From positions 1 to 64,000 of the forward strand of contig JAAZXM010000015.1 in assembly GCA_014240165.1 (NCBI GenBank): 64,000 nucleotides of DNA, written 5' to 3'. The notes below the pieces were generated by a model. The model was not told the DNA's origin. It ran no database searches and saw nothing but the letters and a program-made list of their open reading frames with translations. Of this stretch, positions 24,021 to 33,251 are shown piece after piece. Both the position numbers and the translations under genes were made by a program. Source of the stretch: Myxococcales bacterium (GTDB lineage Bacteria > Myxococcota_A > UBA9160 > UBA4427). Position 1 is the first letter of the stretch, and every line of letters begins with the position of its first letter.

Positions 24021-24208
24021 TGAGCGAGAAGGCGAAGATCACGATCAAGCAGGTCAAGAGTTCGATCGGGTACAACCGGAGTCAGAGGGCGACCCTGGTC
24101 GGTCTCGGTATTCGCCGTCTGCACCAGGTAGTTCGACTGGAAGACACGCCTTCTGTACGCGGAATGATCAATAAAGTCAGCCATCTCGTAGTGGTGATCG
24201 AGGAGTAG
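24020..24208 (+). CDS. rpmD: 50S ribosomal protein L30
   Basis: L30 is a small protein of the large subunit, absent from some bacteria. The 62-residue product has [33 protein letters not shown], the typical pattern. ATG 24020 shares a base with the rpsE stop; the track starts one codon earlier at a GTG. Between rpsE and rplO as usual. Confidence 0.96.
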   Translation: MSEKAKITIKQVKSSIGYNRSQRATLVGLGIRRLHQVVRLEDTPSVRGMINKVSHLVVVIEE

Positions 24209-24212
24209 GGAA

Positions 24213-24653
24213 ATGCTTGATCGACTGAGCCCGAGGCCGGGCGCGAAGCATAGCCGTCGCAGAGCTGGGCGCGGGCCTGGATCCGGGTTGGGGAAGACCG
24301 CGGGTACGGGTGTCAAGGGTCAGGGCACTCGCTCGGGCAAGAAAATCAAGCCGTGGTTCGAAGGCGGCCAGATGCCCCTGATGCAGCGCGTGCCCAAGCG
24401 CGGATTCAAGAATCCTTTTCGGAAGGATGTCGAGATTGTCAACGTGGGCGAGCTTTCGCGATTGGGCGACGGCGCAACCGTGGACAGCGAGGCGCTCGTG
24501 AGCCACGGACTGATTCGCGGAACAGGTGCCGCGATCAAATTGCTGGGTGAGGGCGAAGCGCCCAAGAACCTGACGATCAAACTCAACCGCGTGAGCGCGG
24601 GTGCTCGGAGCAAGATCGAAGCGGCAGGCGGAAGCGTGGAACTCATCGCATGA
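24213..24653 (+). CDS. rplO: 50S ribosomal protein L15
   Basis: L15 is a late assembly protein that threads through 23S rRNA. The 146-residue protein shows the glycine-rich N terminus [19 protein letters not shown] and FEGGQMPLMQRVPKRGFKNPF. Start ATG 24213 with TAGGG upstream. Its stop overlaps the secY start (ATGA). Confidence 0.97.
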   Translation: MLDRLSPRPGAKHSRRRAGRGPGSGLGKTAGTGVKGQGTRSGKKIKPWFEGGQMPLMQRVPKRGFKNPFRKDVEIVNVGELSRLGDGATVDSEALVSHGLIRGTGAAIKLLGEGEAPKNLTIKLNRVSAGARSKIEAAGGSVELIA

Positions 24654-25960
24654 CGAGTGGAATTCAGAACATATGGCGAATTCCGGAGTTGCGGGCACGC
24701 ATCTTGTTTACGTTCGGAATGCTCGCCGTGTATCGGATCGGATGTGTCGTGGTGACGCCGGGGATCAATGCCCAGGTGATCCGGGACTTCTTTGCCCAGA
24801 TGTCGGGCACCGTATTCGGGCTGATGAATCTCTTCTCGGGTGGTGCGATGGAGCAGTTGTCGATTTTCGCGCTCGGCATCATGCCCTATATCAGTGCCAC
24901 AATTATCTTTCAACTATTGACCGTGGTGATTCCCGCCCTGGAAGCTCTCAAGAAAGAGGGCGAGCAGGGGCAGAAGAAGATCAACCAATGGTCGCGCTAC
25001 GCAACCATCGTGCTCGCGCTTTTTCAGAGTTTTTTGATGGCCTTGGCTCTCGAGGGCGGAAGCTTCGGTGAGGGCGCAGTGCTCTTTCCCGGTTGGGGTT
25101 TCCGCATCGTCACCATGGTGACGCTGACATCGGGAACGGCGTTCATCATGTGGCTCGGGGAGCAGGTGACCGAGAGAGGGATTGGCAACGGGATTTCGTT
25201 GATCATCTTCTCGGGCATTGTTGTGAGCATTCCTTCGGGCCTTTCGAACCTGGCCGACATGATTCGAAATGATCAATTCACCCTGCTGCAGGCAGCCGTG
25301 ATTCTTGTCTTTGCCATCGGCGTGGTGGGTGCCGTGGTGTTCGTGGAGCGCGGCCAAAGACGAATTCCCATTCAGCATGCCCGGCGCGCGGTTGGCCGGG
25401 AGGTGACCCAGGGTGGCATGAGTTATTTCCCTCTTCGCGTGAACTCGGCTGGCGTGATTCCGCCGATCTTCGCTTCGTCGCTCTTGATGTTTCCGCTTAC
25501 GGTTCGGCAGTTCAGCGATAGTCCGGCTGTTCAGAGCTTTATCGACCAATTCATGAATCCTGGGGACTTCACGTACAACGCGGTCTACGTATTTCTGATC
25601 ATCTTTTTCTGCTTTTTCTATACCGCGATCATCATCAACCCAGTTGATGTCTCGGAGAATATCAAGCGATCCGGTGGCTATATCCCGGGTATCCGGCCGG
25701 GTAAAAACACCGCCGAGTACATCGACAAGGTTTTGAGCCGCCTCACATTTATCGGGTCGATCTATGTCGCCCTGGTCTGCTTGCTGCCCGTCATTCTGTC
25801 GACACGGATGGACGTGCCCTTCTATTTCGGAGGCACGGCTCTTCTCATCGTTGTGGGTGTTTCGCTGGATACAGTGGGCCAGATCGATGCCCATATGGTT
25901 TCCCGACATTACGAGGGCTTCGTCAAGGGTGGCCGTATGCGCGGAAGGCTCGGCCAATGA
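24650..25960 (+). CDS. secY: Preprotein translocase subunit SecY
   Basis: SecY forms the protein-conducting channel of the inner membrane. The 436-residue protein has ten hydrophobic segments and the family motifs NLFSGGAMEQLSIFALGIMPYI, GNGISLIIFSGI and GQRRIPIQHARR (cytoplasmic loop contacting SecA and the ribosome). The start ATG overlaps the rplO stop. Works with SecE encoded at the left of the window. Coupled to adk by a four-base overlap. Confidence 0.98.
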   Translation: MTSGIQNIWRIPELRARILFTFGMLAVYRIGCVVVTPGINAQVIRDFFAQMSGTVFGLMNLFSGGAMEQLSIFALGIMPYISATIIFQLLTVVIPALEALKKEGEQGQKKINQWSRYATIVLALFQSFLMALALEGGSFGEGAVLFPGWGFRIVTMVTLTSGTAFIMWLGEQVTERGIGNGISLIIFSGIVVSIPSGLSNLADMIRNDQFTLLQAAVILVFAIGVVGAVVFVERGQRRIPIQHARRAVGREVTQGGMSYFPLRVNSAGVIPPIFASSLLMFPLTVRQFSDSPAVQSFIDQFMNPGDFTYNAVYVFLIIFFCFFYTAIIINPVDVSENIKRSGGYIPGIRPGKNTAEYIDKVLSRLTFIGSIYVALVCLLPVILSTRMDVPFYFGGTALLIVVGVSLDTVGQIDAHMVSRHYEGFVKGGRMRGRLGQ

Positions 25961-26532
25961 GCGCGACGAAAATCGTATTGCTCGGTGCGCCCGGGGCAGG
26001 CAAGGGGACCCAGGCCGCAGTGCTGGCCGAAGCCATCGGAATTCCTCATGTCTCGACTGGAGACATGCTGCGGGCCGCCGTTGCCGCGGAGACTCCCGTG
26101 GGACTCAAGGCCAAGGCGGTGATGGATGCCGGTCACCTCGTGGGCGACGATATCGTGATTGCGATTGCCCGGGAGCGCCTGGCGGAGGGGGACGCCCAGA
26201 AGGGGTTCATCCTCGACGGCTTTCCCCGGACCTTGGCTCAAGCCGAGGCGCTCGATGAGCTCTTGCCCCGAATTGGATCGGGGATCGACTGCTGCCTCGC
26301 TATCACTGTCCAAACGGAAGCCATCGTCAAGCGCCTGCTTGCGCGCGCCGAAATCGAGGGCAGGGCGGACGACAACGAGGAAACGATTCGGGAGCGCATG
26401 CGGGTCTATGACGACCAGACGGCGCCCCTGCTCGACTATTATCGCGGCCAGTCGTTGCTGCGTGAAGTGCCCGGCATGGGGTCGGTTGAAGAGGTCTCCA
26501 GTGCCATTCTCGCCGAATTGGAGGCCGCGTGA
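25957..26532 (+). CDS. adk: Adenylate kinase, short form
   Basis: Catalyses ATP + AMP to 2 ADP. The P loop is LGAPGAGKGTQ and FILDGFPRTLAQAEAL is the family signature. With 191 residues it is about 25 shorter than the usual enteric enzyme: after AEIEGRADDNEETIRERM the long LID with its zinc-site cysteines is replaced by a short loop, as in other short adenylate kinases. Start ATG overlaps the secY stop, and its own stop overlaps the map start. Confidence 0.96.
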   Translation: MSATKIVLLGAPGAGKGTQAAVLAEAIGIPHVSTGDMLRAAVAAETPVGLKAKAVMDAGHLVGDDIVIAIARERLAEGDAQKGFILDGFPRTLAQAEALDELLPRIGSGIDCCLAITVQTEAIVKRLLARAEIEGRADDNEETIRERMRVYDDQTAPLLDYYRGQSLLREVPGMGSVEEVSSAILAELEAA

Positions 26533-27317
26533 GCTACGGGGAATCCATCGCATTGAAGAGCCGGCGTGAGCTGGACCAGATGCGCGAGGTGGGTCAGCAT
26601 ACCGGCGAGATCCTGCTCACCCTGCGAGACAAGGCCCAGGCGGGCGTCACCACCGGCGAGCTGAATGAACTCGCTGAGGGCGAGCTGAAGCGCAGGGGCC
26701 TGAATTCACCCTTTCTCAACTACTCACCCGGGGGGCTTCCTCCCTACCCGGCGGTGATTTGTGCCTCGGTGAACGACGAAATTGTCCATGGAATTCCGGG
26801 GTCGCGCGAACTCAAGGAGGGTGACATACTCAGCCTCGATTTCGGGGTCGAGAGCCGGGGTTTTCACGGCGACTCGGCAGTCACGATCCCGGTGGGCCCG
26901 ATCTCCGAAGACGCTCAGAAATTGCTCGATACCACGTGTGATTCCCTCTACGAGGGGGTTCGCGAAATGGTTTCGGGCAATCGACTATCGGATATCGGCG
27001 CAGCCGTTCAAAAGCGGGCTGAATCCGAAGGTTTTTCGGTGGTCCGGCAATTCGTCGGTCACGGAATCGGTCGGCAGATGCACGAACCGCCCCAGGTTCC
27101 GAATTATGGATCGCCCGGGCGGGGCCAACGGCTCCAGTCCGGAATGGTCTTCGCGGTGGAGCCGATGGTGAACGTTGGGAGCGAGAGAGTGCGGATGCTC
27201 GAGGACGAATGGACGGCGGCGACAGTCGATGGAGAACTCTCGGCTCATTTCGAGCACACCATTGCGATCACCGACGCGGGTCCGGAAGTGCTGACGAAGG
27301 TAGAAGGGTCACACTGA
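26529..27317 (+). CDS. map: Methionine aminopeptidase, type I
   Basis: Removes the N-terminal Met from new proteins. The 262-residue protein carries the five metal ligands of the family: aspartates in [19 protein letters not shown], histidine in [14 protein letters not shown], glutamates in VFAVEPMVN and HFEHTIAI. No SH3 or zinc extension, so it is the simple type Ia form. GTG start at 26529 overlaps the adk stop. infA, which often follows map, is not present; rpmJ comes next after 37 bases. Confidence 0.97.
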   Translation: MSYGESIALKSRRELDQMREVGQHTGEILLTLRDKAQAGVTTGELNELAEGELKRRGLNSPFLNYSPGGLPPYPAVICASVNDEIVHGIPGSRELKEGDILSLDFGVESRGFHGDSAVTIPVGPISEDAQKLLDTTCDSLYEGVREMVSGNRLSDIGAAVQKRAESEGFSVVRQFVGHGIGRQMHEPPQVPNYGSPGRGQRLQSGMVFAVEPMVNVGSERVRMLEDEWTAATVDGELSAHFEHTIAITDAGPEVLTKVEGSH

Positions 27318-27354
27318 GCACTCCTCAAGGGTGCCCAGTAGAGGAAGCAGCAGA

Positions 27355-27468
27355 ATGAAGGTTCGATCATCGGTGCGAAAGATGTGTGATAAGTGCAGGA
27401 TCATTCGCAGACGAGGTGTGATTCGCGTGATCTGCGAAAATCCCAAGCACAAGCAGCGTCAGGGTTGA
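27355..27468 (+). CDS. rpmJ: 50S ribosomal protein L36
   Basis: Too short for the ORF track. The 37-residue product begins [20 protein letters not shown] and keeps the zinc ribbon: C11, C14, C27 and H32, i.e. the zinc-containing form. ATG 27355 with GAGGAAG upstream. L36 completes 23S rRNA folding near helices 42 and 97. It lies between map and rpsM in the normal place. Confidence 0.97.
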   Translation: MKVRSSVRKMCDKCRIIRRRGVIRVICENPKHKQRQG

Positions 27469-27502
27469 GCCTGGCTCGCAGGAAATTTGAGAGGAGTACG
27501 GC

Positions 27503-27883
27503 ATGGCCCGAATAGCAGGCGTCGACCTGCCCCGGAATAAGCGAATCGAAATCTCGCTGACGTATATCTTTGGTGTCGGGCACACACTCGCCGGAAAGAT
27601 CTGCGAAACGGCCGGAGTCGACGGCGCTACCAAGACGGAGCAGTTGAGCGAGGCTGAAACCATCAAGCTTCGTGAAGTGATCGAGCGGAGCTACAAGGTC
27701 GAGGGCGATCTACGACGGGAATTGAGCCAGAACATCAAGGTCTTGATGGATATCGGATGTTATCGGGGGTTGCGGCATCGCCGAAATCTTCCCGTACGAG
27801 GTCAACGCACTCACACCAACGCCCGGACCCGGAAGGGCCCGGCCAAGAGCGTCGCGGGCAAGAAACTCGCGCCCAGGAAGTAG
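27503..27883 (+). CDS. rpsM: 30S ribosomal protein S13
   Basis: S13 is in the 30S head and bridges to L5. The 126-residue protein has [26 protein letters not shown] and the C-terminal [28 protein letters not shown] 27503 with GAGAGGAG upstream. First gene of the alpha cluster S13-S11-S4-rpoA-L17. Confidence 0.98.
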   Translation: MARIAGVDLPRNKRIEISLTYIFGVGHTLAGKICETAGVDGATKTEQLSEAETIKLREVIERSYKVEGDLRRELSQNIKVLMDIGCYRGLRHRRNLPVRGQRTHTNARTRKGPAKSVAGKKLAPRK

Positions 27884-27895
27884 TGAAGCACACTC

Positions 27896-28285
27896 ATGGT
27901 AGCCAAGAAGACAGCTCGTAAGAAGAAGGTCAAGAAGAACATCCAGACGGGTGTTGCTCATATTCAGTCGACCTTCAATAACACGATCATCACCATCACC
28001 GATGTGGGCGGAAACGCTGTCGCCTGGGCGAGTGCTGGTCAGCAGGGATTCAAGGGATCACGAAAATCCACGCCCTATGCCGCACAGATGGCAGCTGAAG
28101 AGTGCGCCAAGAAGGCCCAAGAGCATGGGGTGCGAACCCTGGGCGTTGAGGTCAAGGGCCCGGGTGGCGGGCGTGAGTCCGCGCTTCGCGCGCTCCAAGC
28201 GGCGGGCATGAAAATTACGATGATCCGAGACGTTACTCCAATTCCGCATAATGGATGCCGCCCTCCCAAGCGGCGCCGAGTCTGA
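27896..28285 (+). CDS. rpsK: 30S ribosomal protein S11
   Basis: S11 is a platform protein near the E-site codon. The 129-residue protein shows [43 protein letters not shown] and the C-terminal [21 protein letters not shown] 27896, 12 bases after rpsM. The lysine-rich start ([12 protein letters not shown]) is common in the family. Confidence 0.98.
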   Translation: MVAKKTARKKKVKKNIQTGVAHIQSTFNNTIITITDVGGNAVAWASAGQQGFKGSRKSTPYAAQMAAEECAKKAQEHGVRTLGVEVKGPGGGRESALRALQAAGMKITMIRDVTPIPHNGCRPPKRRRV

Positions 28286-28295
28286 GAGGCAAGAG

Positions 28296-28922
28296 ATGGC
28301 ACGTTATCGAGGTTCGGTCTGTCGACTTTGTCGGCGTGAGGGCACCAAGCTCTTTCTCAAGGGCGATCGCTGCTTCAGCGAAAAGTGCGCCATTGAGCGA
28401 AGGGCGTATCCGCCCGGAGTGCATGGGCAAGGCCGGGTCCGTTTTTCGGACTACGGGGTTCAGCTTCGCGAGAAGCAGAAGGTCAAGCGAATGTATGGCC
28501 TTCTGGAAAAGCAATTCAGGCAGACATTCCACCGGGCGGCGGCCATGAAGGGGCGTTCGGGTGAGAATCTGCTGATTCTCCTGGAGCGAAGGCTGGACAA
28601 TGTCGTCTTTCGCATGGGCTATGCCACTTCGCGTGCCGAAGCGCGGCAACTGGTGAAGCACGGCCACTTCGAGATCAATGGAAGCACAGTGAAGACGCCG
28701 TCACTCCTGACCAAACCGGGGATGACGATCTCTCTCAGGGATCGATCGAAGAAGGTCGAGCGGGTCATTGGCGCGCTGGATGCACTTGAGGGTCGCAGCG
28801 TTCCGCAATGGCTAGAGATCGACAAGGACGAAAAAGTAGGCACGATCAAGCAATTGCCGGTGCGGGAGGATATTACCCTCCCGATCGATGAGCAGCTGAT
28901 CGTGGAAATGTACTCACGCTAA
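28296..28922 (+). CDS. rpsD: 30S ribosomal protein S4
   Basis: S4 is a primary 16S-binding protein and, in enteric bacteria, the repressor of the alpha operon. From ATG 28296 the product is 208 residues starting [16 protein letters not shown]. It keeps four N-terminal cysteines (CRLC and the pair in CFSEKC), the zinc-binding form. The S4 RNA-binding domain is clear in [29 protein letters not shown]. The track begins 15 codons upstream inside rpsK; the ATG with GAGAGG before it is preferred. Confidence 0.97.
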   Translation: MARYRGSVCRLCRREGTKLFLKGDRCFSEKCAIERRAYPPGVHGQGRVRFSDYGVQLREKQKVKRMYGLLEKQFRQTFHRAAAMKGRSGENLLILLERRLDNVVFRMGYATSRAEARQLVKHGHFEINGSTVKTPSLLTKPGMTISLRDRSKKVERVIGALDALEGRSVPQWLEIDKDEKVGTIKQLPVREDITLPIDEQLIVEMYSR

Positions 28923-29043
28923 TCCCCCTGGCGGAGTCTGTGGCTATCGACAGCCGCATTCCCGAGGTCGGCTCGGGGTTCTCCGTGGGGAAGCCAAATT
29001 CCAAGATAGAGATATTTCTGGAAACGATTCAAGGGAGGTTCCG

Positions 29044-30072
29044 ATGCAGCAGGAACTGGTTGTAGCCAATTGGCGGACGTTGATTCGACCCCGTCGCCTG
29101 GATCTCGAAGAGGCGTCGCTCGGGGCGACTTATGGTCGCTTTTCATGCGAACCGCTGGAAAGAGGTTTCGGGACGACCCTGGGCAACGCCCTACGTCGAG
29201 TTCTTCTTTCGTCGCTTCAAGGCGCCGCGATCACCAACGTCCGGATGGCCGGGGTTCTTCACGAATTCTCGACCATCCCGGGTGTGATGGAAGATGTCAG
29301 TGAGATCATCCTGAACCTCAAGGAAGTCCGAATGCGTATGCATTCAGAGGGGCCGCGGACGATTCGGATCAAGAAGTCCGGACCGGGAACCGTGACCGGG
29401 GCAGATTTCGTGTCTGACGACCAGACAGTCGAGATCGTGAACCCCGAGCGGATGATCTGCACCCTCGGTTCGGACGCGGATTTCGACCTGGAGGCCACGG
29501 TCGAGAGCGGCAAGGGGTATGTCCTGGCCGACAAGAACAGGTCAGAGGAAATGCCCATCGGCACGATTCCCATCGACTCGGTCTTCTCGCCGGTCAAGCG
29601 CGTCAACTATCTCGTCACCCCGGCTCGTGTCGGCCGCGAGACGGACTTCGATCGTTTGAACCTCGAGGTCTGGACCGACGGTGCGGTGGAGCCGGTGGAT
29701 GCCGTGGCTTATGCGGCGAAGATCCTCAAGGAGCAGCTCACCATCTTCATCAATTTCGAAGAGCAGGACGAGGCGCTCCCGGCCCAGGCGGACGAGCCCG
29801 AACCCCTCAATCCGAATCTCTTCAAGTCGGTGGACGAGCTCGAACTCTCGGTTCGCTCGGCCAACTGTCTTCAGAATGCCAATATTCGATTCATTGGCGA
29901 GCTTGTGATGAAGACCGAGGGCGAGATGCTCAAGACCAAGAATTTTGGGCGGAAATCCCTGAACGAGATCAAGGATACGCTCTCATCCATGGGGCTGTCC
30001 CTGGGAATGACCATCGATAATCTTCCGGTTCGCGCAGAACTGGAAAAGATGCGCGAGCAACGCGAGGCTTGA
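29044..30072 (+). CDS. rpoA: RNA polymerase subunit alpha
   Basis: Alpha dimerises to start polymerase assembly. 342 residues. The N-terminal domain has [24 protein letters not shown], the dimer interface. The C-terminal domain (about 265-330) has [23 protein letters not shown] and [22 protein letters not shown], which bind UP elements and activators. ATG 29044 with GGGAGG upstream. A 121-base gap before it can fold into short hairpins but shows no gene. Confidence 0.98.
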   Translation: MQQELVVANWRTLIRPRRLDLEEASLGATYGRFSCEPLERGFGTTLGNALRRVLLSSLQGAAITNVRMAGVLHEFSTIPGVMEDVSEIILNLKEVRMRMHSEGPRTIRIKKSGPGTVTGADFVSDDQTVEIVNPERMICTLGSDADFDLEATVESGKGYVLADKNRSEEMPIGTIPIDSVFSPVKRVNYLVTPARVGRETDFDRLNLEVWTDGAVEPVDAVAYAAKILKEQLTIFINFEEQDEALPAQADEPEPLNPNLFKSVDELELSVRSANCLQNANIRFIGELVMKTEGEMLKTKNFGRKSLNEIKDTLSSMGLSLGMTIDNLPVRAELEKMREQREA

Positions 30073-30075
30073 TCA

Positions 30076-30450
30076 ATGAGGCACCGTAAATCAGGCAGAC
30101 GGCTGGGGCGGGATAGTTCGCATCGCAAGGCGCTATTCCGAAATATGGTCACGTCGCTGATGCAGCATGAGCGGATCCAGACGACGGATGCGAAGGCCAA
30201 GGAATTGCGCGGCATTGCCGACCGAATGATCACCCTGGGCAAGCGTGGCGATCTGCATGCGCGGCGCCAGGCGGCGGGTTTCCTGCGCGACCAGGCCGTG
30301 ACCTCCAAGGTCTTTGGCGAGTTGGCAGACCGCTACCGGGAGAGGCCGGGCGGCTATACCCGGGTCATCAAGGTCGGGCATCGAGTTGGAGATGCCGCGC
30401 CCGTTTCGATCGTTGAACTCGTCGACAGGGTCGAGGCAGACGACGAGTAG
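30076..30450 (+). CDS. rplQ: 50S ribosomal protein L17
   Basis: L17 lies near the tunnel exit. The 124-residue protein begins [28 protein letters not shown], the family signature. ATG three bases after the rpoA stop. It ends the ribosomal part of the window; no obvious terminator follows, and the next gene starts 66 bases later. Confidence 0.98.
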   Translation: MRHRKSGRRLGRDSSHRKALFRNMVTSLMQHERIQTTDAKAKELRGIADRMITLGKRGDLHARRQAAGFLRDQAVTSKVFGELADRYRERPGGYTRVIKVGHRVGDAAPVSIVELVDRVEADDE

Positions 30451-30515
30451 GTCGAGCTTCGCCAGGCGCGGCCTTTCGGGCCACGACTGGCAAAGGTTCG
30501 CCTCCGAGGCTCACC

Positions 30516-31082
30516 GTGGTTGAAGACCAAGATCGTTCCTCCTCAGCTCCGCCTCGAGTCCCGGCCGTGGCCTGGCTGGTGGGCGGGGTGCTCGTGGGCA
30601 TTGCCGGGCTCTTGATCCTGATGTCCGAGCCCATCGAACCGCCGCTCTCCCGAGGTGATCGGGCGCCGTCCTTCGATTTGCCGAGCCTCGAAAGCGGCGA
30701 CAATGTCACCCTCGAAGAGCTGCGCGGGAAGGTGGTGCTGGTCAATTTCTGGGCGACCTGGTGCAAGCCCTGCGAGGAGGAGATGCCCGCCATGCAGAAC
30801 CTCCATACCGCGTTGGGGGAGGAGGGCTTTGCCCTGATCGCCATCGCTGTGGATCGGTCTCGGGATGATGTGGTGGCCTTCCAAGAACGCCTGGGAATCG
30901 GTTTCCCCATCGTGCTGGACCCGGATCAGAAAGCCGCAGGCGCGTACCAGACGACCGGATTCCCCGAATCGATCCTCGTGGACGCCGACGGGGTAATCGT
31001 CGAGCGGTATGTGGGACCTCGCGAGTGGGACCACCCGGACTACGTGGCAAGGATCCGGAGGCTGATGGCGGCGCGCGGTTGA
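30516..31082 (+). CDS. TlpA/ResA-like membrane-anchored thioredoxin
   Basis: A 188-residue redox protein. One hydrophobic segment at about residues 18-38 anchors it to the outer face of the inner membrane. The rest is an AhpC/TSA-thioredoxin fold with WATWCKPCEEEMPAM, whose CKPC pair is the active disulfide, and the cis-proline segment TTGFPESILVD. Proteins of this type reduce periplasmic disulfides, for example in cytochrome c maturation; no cytochrome genes are nearby, so the substrate is unknown. The track start is GTG at 30516, with no strong ribosome site. Confidence 0.85.
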   Translation: MVEDQDRSSSAPPRVPAVAWLVGGVLVGIAGLLILMSEPIEPPLSRGDRAPSFDLPSLESGDNVTLEELRGKVVLVNFWATWCKPCEEEMPAMQNLHTALGEEGFALIAIAVDRSRDDVVAFQERLGIGFPIVLDPDQKAAGAYQTTGFPESILVDADGVIVERYVGPREWDHPDYVARIRRLMAARG

Positions 31083-31151
31083 GGGCCCCCGGAAGGCCGT
31101 CGGATCGGATTCGGGCGCAAATTCAACCAATTCCGGGTAGTATCCCGCCCC

Positions 31152-31472
31152 ATGACCGTCGTCCACAAGGGGGGGGGGCTGCGGGCACTGAAGGCCCAAT
31201 GGCTGGTGCCGACGATTCTCGTGGCCGGCCTGGGCTTCAGCCTGGCCGACCGCGAATCGGGGCCTCTTGCCTGGTACGAGATTCGCGGAAAGCTGAGCAT
31301 TTCCCAGGACCGAATCGCGACGCTGAGAGACAAAGTGGAGGCACTACAGGCCGAGATCGGTGCGTTGGAGGCCGACCCCTTCGCGTTGGAGCGGGCGATT
31401 CGAGAGGAATTGGAGTTGGCGCGGCCCGGAGAGGTCGTGGTGCGATTCAAGCGTTCCTCCGCCGTCCCCTGA
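31152..31472 (+). CDS. FtsB/DivIC-type septum formation protein
   Basis: A 106-residue bitopic protein: short cytoplasmic N terminus, one membrane segment (about residues 15-32), then a coiled coil (SQDRIATLRDKVEALQAEIGALEADP) and the typical ending FALERAIREELELARPGEVVVRF. This is the layout of FtsB/DivIC, which with FtsL and FtsQ relays the divisome activation signal. ATG 31152. It stands between a thioredoxin and argS; FtsB genes are often next to unrelated housekeeping genes. The name is from architecture and the E-x-A-R-E-x-L pattern. Confidence 0.8.
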   Translation: MTVVHKGGGLRALKAQWLVPTILVAGLGFSLADRESGPLAWYEIRGKLSISQDRIATLRDKVEALQAEIGALEADPFALERAIREELELARPGEVVVRFKRSSAVP

Positions 31473-31505
31473 AGGAAAAAGGCCCCGCCTCTAGCCGGCT
31501 CGGCC

Positions 31506-33251
31506 ATGGATCGAGTGATGAAGGAAGACCTGGTCAAAGAAATAGGGCGTGTGCTGGCGGGCCTGCTCGAGGAAAGGGGAGATCAGGGCGAAATGCCCGA
31601 GATCGTCCTCGAAGTTCCCCGTCAGCCGGAGCACGGCGATTTCGCGTGCAGCTTCGCCATGGCCCTCGCCAAGCGGCTTCGCCAGCCTCCGCGTGCCATC
31701 GCCGAGGAGATCGTCGAGCGATTGGGTGACGCCGGGGGCCTGCTGGTGGACGCCGAGGTCGCGGGGCCGGGCTTTATCAATATGCGCCTGGCCCCGGCGG
31801 CGTGGCAGGGATTGGTTCCGACGATCCTGGCCGCGGGCTCGGAGTTCGGAAGCAGCTCGACCGGGACGGGTCAGAAACTCCAGGTGGAGCATGTCTCGGC
31901 GAATCCCACCGGTCCCCTGAGCACGGGGCACGGAAGGCAGGGGATACTCGGAGATTGTCTCGCCCGCCTGCTCGAGAAAGTGGGCTTCGAGGTGACCCGG
32001 GAGTACTACTTCAACGACGGGGGCCGCCAGATGCGCGTGCTCGGCGATTCGGTGAAGGCCCGCTACCTGGAGGAGTTGGGTCAGGCGGCGCCTCCCCCGG
32101 CCCAGGCATTGGAAGATCCCGAAAAGGCGTGGGTGAGCGAGGTGGATGGCCTCCCGGTGGCTTTCCCTGCCGATGGCTACCAGGGGGAATATATCCGCGA
32201 CATCGCGCGAGCACTTCTCGAGAGCCACGGGGAAGCGCTGGTGGATGAGCCCGGCGATGGTCTTTTCAGGGATTTTGCCCAGAAGGAGATCTTCAAGGAT
32301 ATCGACGCGACCCTCGCCTCCATAGGCATCCGCTTCGACGTTCATTTCAACGAGAAGTCGCTCTACGACGACGGCAAGGTCGAAGAAGCCGTGGCGGATC
32401 TGCGCGAGCGCGGCCTGATCAATGAGTCCGAAGGCGCGGTCTGGTTCACGGCGACGAATCTCGGTCTCGACCGAGACCGGGTGGTGATCAAGAGCAGCGG
32501 CGAGCCCACCTATCTGCTGCCGGATATCGCCTATCACCGGGAGAAGTATCGAAGGGGCTTCGATCGCATGATCGATGTTCAAGGAGCCGATCACATCGAG
32601 CAATTTCCCTTCGTGCGCCGCGCGGTGGGGGCGCTCGGCTTCGACGAGGATCGACTGGAATTGGTGATGCATCAATTCGTCACCATCACGAGCGGAGGCG
32701 AAAGGGTCAAGCAATCCACTCGGCGGGCGACCTTTGTCACCGTCGATGAGTTGGTGGAGGAGGTCGGCTCGGATGTCTTTCGCTTCTTCATGATCGAGCG
32801 AAAGCCGGAGGGTCACCTGGACTTCGATCTGGATCTGGCCAAGGACAAGAACTGGCGCAAGAACCCCGCCTACTATGTTCAGTACGCCCATGCCCGTTCT
32901 TACGGGATCGAGCGAAGAGCCGAGGAAGAGGGCGTGCCCATGCCCTCAGGTGAATCCCTGGATCCCAGCCGGCTCGAGTTGCCCGAAGAGATCGAGCTTT
33001 TGCGCAAGCTCGGGGCGTTTCCGGGCATGGTCGAGCGCGCGGCCCAGATGCGCGAGCCCCATCATGTGGCCTACTACCTGCGGGATCTGGCTGGCCTGTG
33101 GAACCCCTATCTCCAGGATGGCACCCGGCATCGCGTGATCTCCGAGGATGAGGCCCTGACCGCGGCGCGGCTCGGGCTGGTGCTGGCGGTGCGCTGTGTT
33201 CTGGCCGAGGGGCTCGGCCTGCTGGGCCTGTCGGCTCCGGAGCGAATGTGA
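31506..33251 (+). CDS. argS: Arginyl-tRNA synthetase
   Basis: Charges tRNA-Arg. 581 residues with the Add1 N-terminal domain, the class I core and the DALR anticodon domain (AHARSYGIERRAEEEG onward). The core shows HVSANPTGPLSTGHGRQG and REYYFNDGGRQM. The HIGH signature reads STGH, lacking the first histidine, and the KMSKS-like loop reads VKQSTRRAT. ArgRS is known to tolerate deviations in both motifs, so I regard it as active. ATG 31506; the stop overlaps the next gene (TGATG). Confidence 0.95.
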   Translation: MDRVMKEDLVKEIGRVLAGLLEERGDQGEMPEIVLEVPRQPEHGDFACSFAMALAKRLRQPPRAIAEEIVERLGDAGGLLVDAEVAGPGFINMRLAPAAWQGLVPTILAAGSEFGSSSTGTGQKLQVEHVSANPTGPLSTGHGRQGILGDCLARLLEKVGFEVTREYYFNDGGRQMRVLGDSVKARYLEELGQAAPPPAQALEDPEKAWVSEVDGLPVAFPADGYQGEYIRDIARALLESHGEALVDEPGDGLFRDFAQKEIFKDIDATLASIGIRFDVHFNEKSLYDDGKVEEAVADLRERGLINESEGAVWFTATNLGLDRDRVVIKSSGEPTYLLPDIAYHREKYRRGFDRMIDVQGADHIEQFPFVRRAVGALGFDEDRLELVMHQFVTITSGGERVKQSTRRATFVTVDELVEEVGSDVFRFFMIERKPEGHLDFDLDLAKDKNWRKNPAYYVQYAHARSYGIERRAEEEGVPMPSGESLDPSRLELPEEIELLRKLGAFPGMVERAAQMREPHHVAYYLRDLAGLWNPYLQDGTRHRVISEDEALTAARLGLVLAVRCVLAEGLGLLGLSAPERM

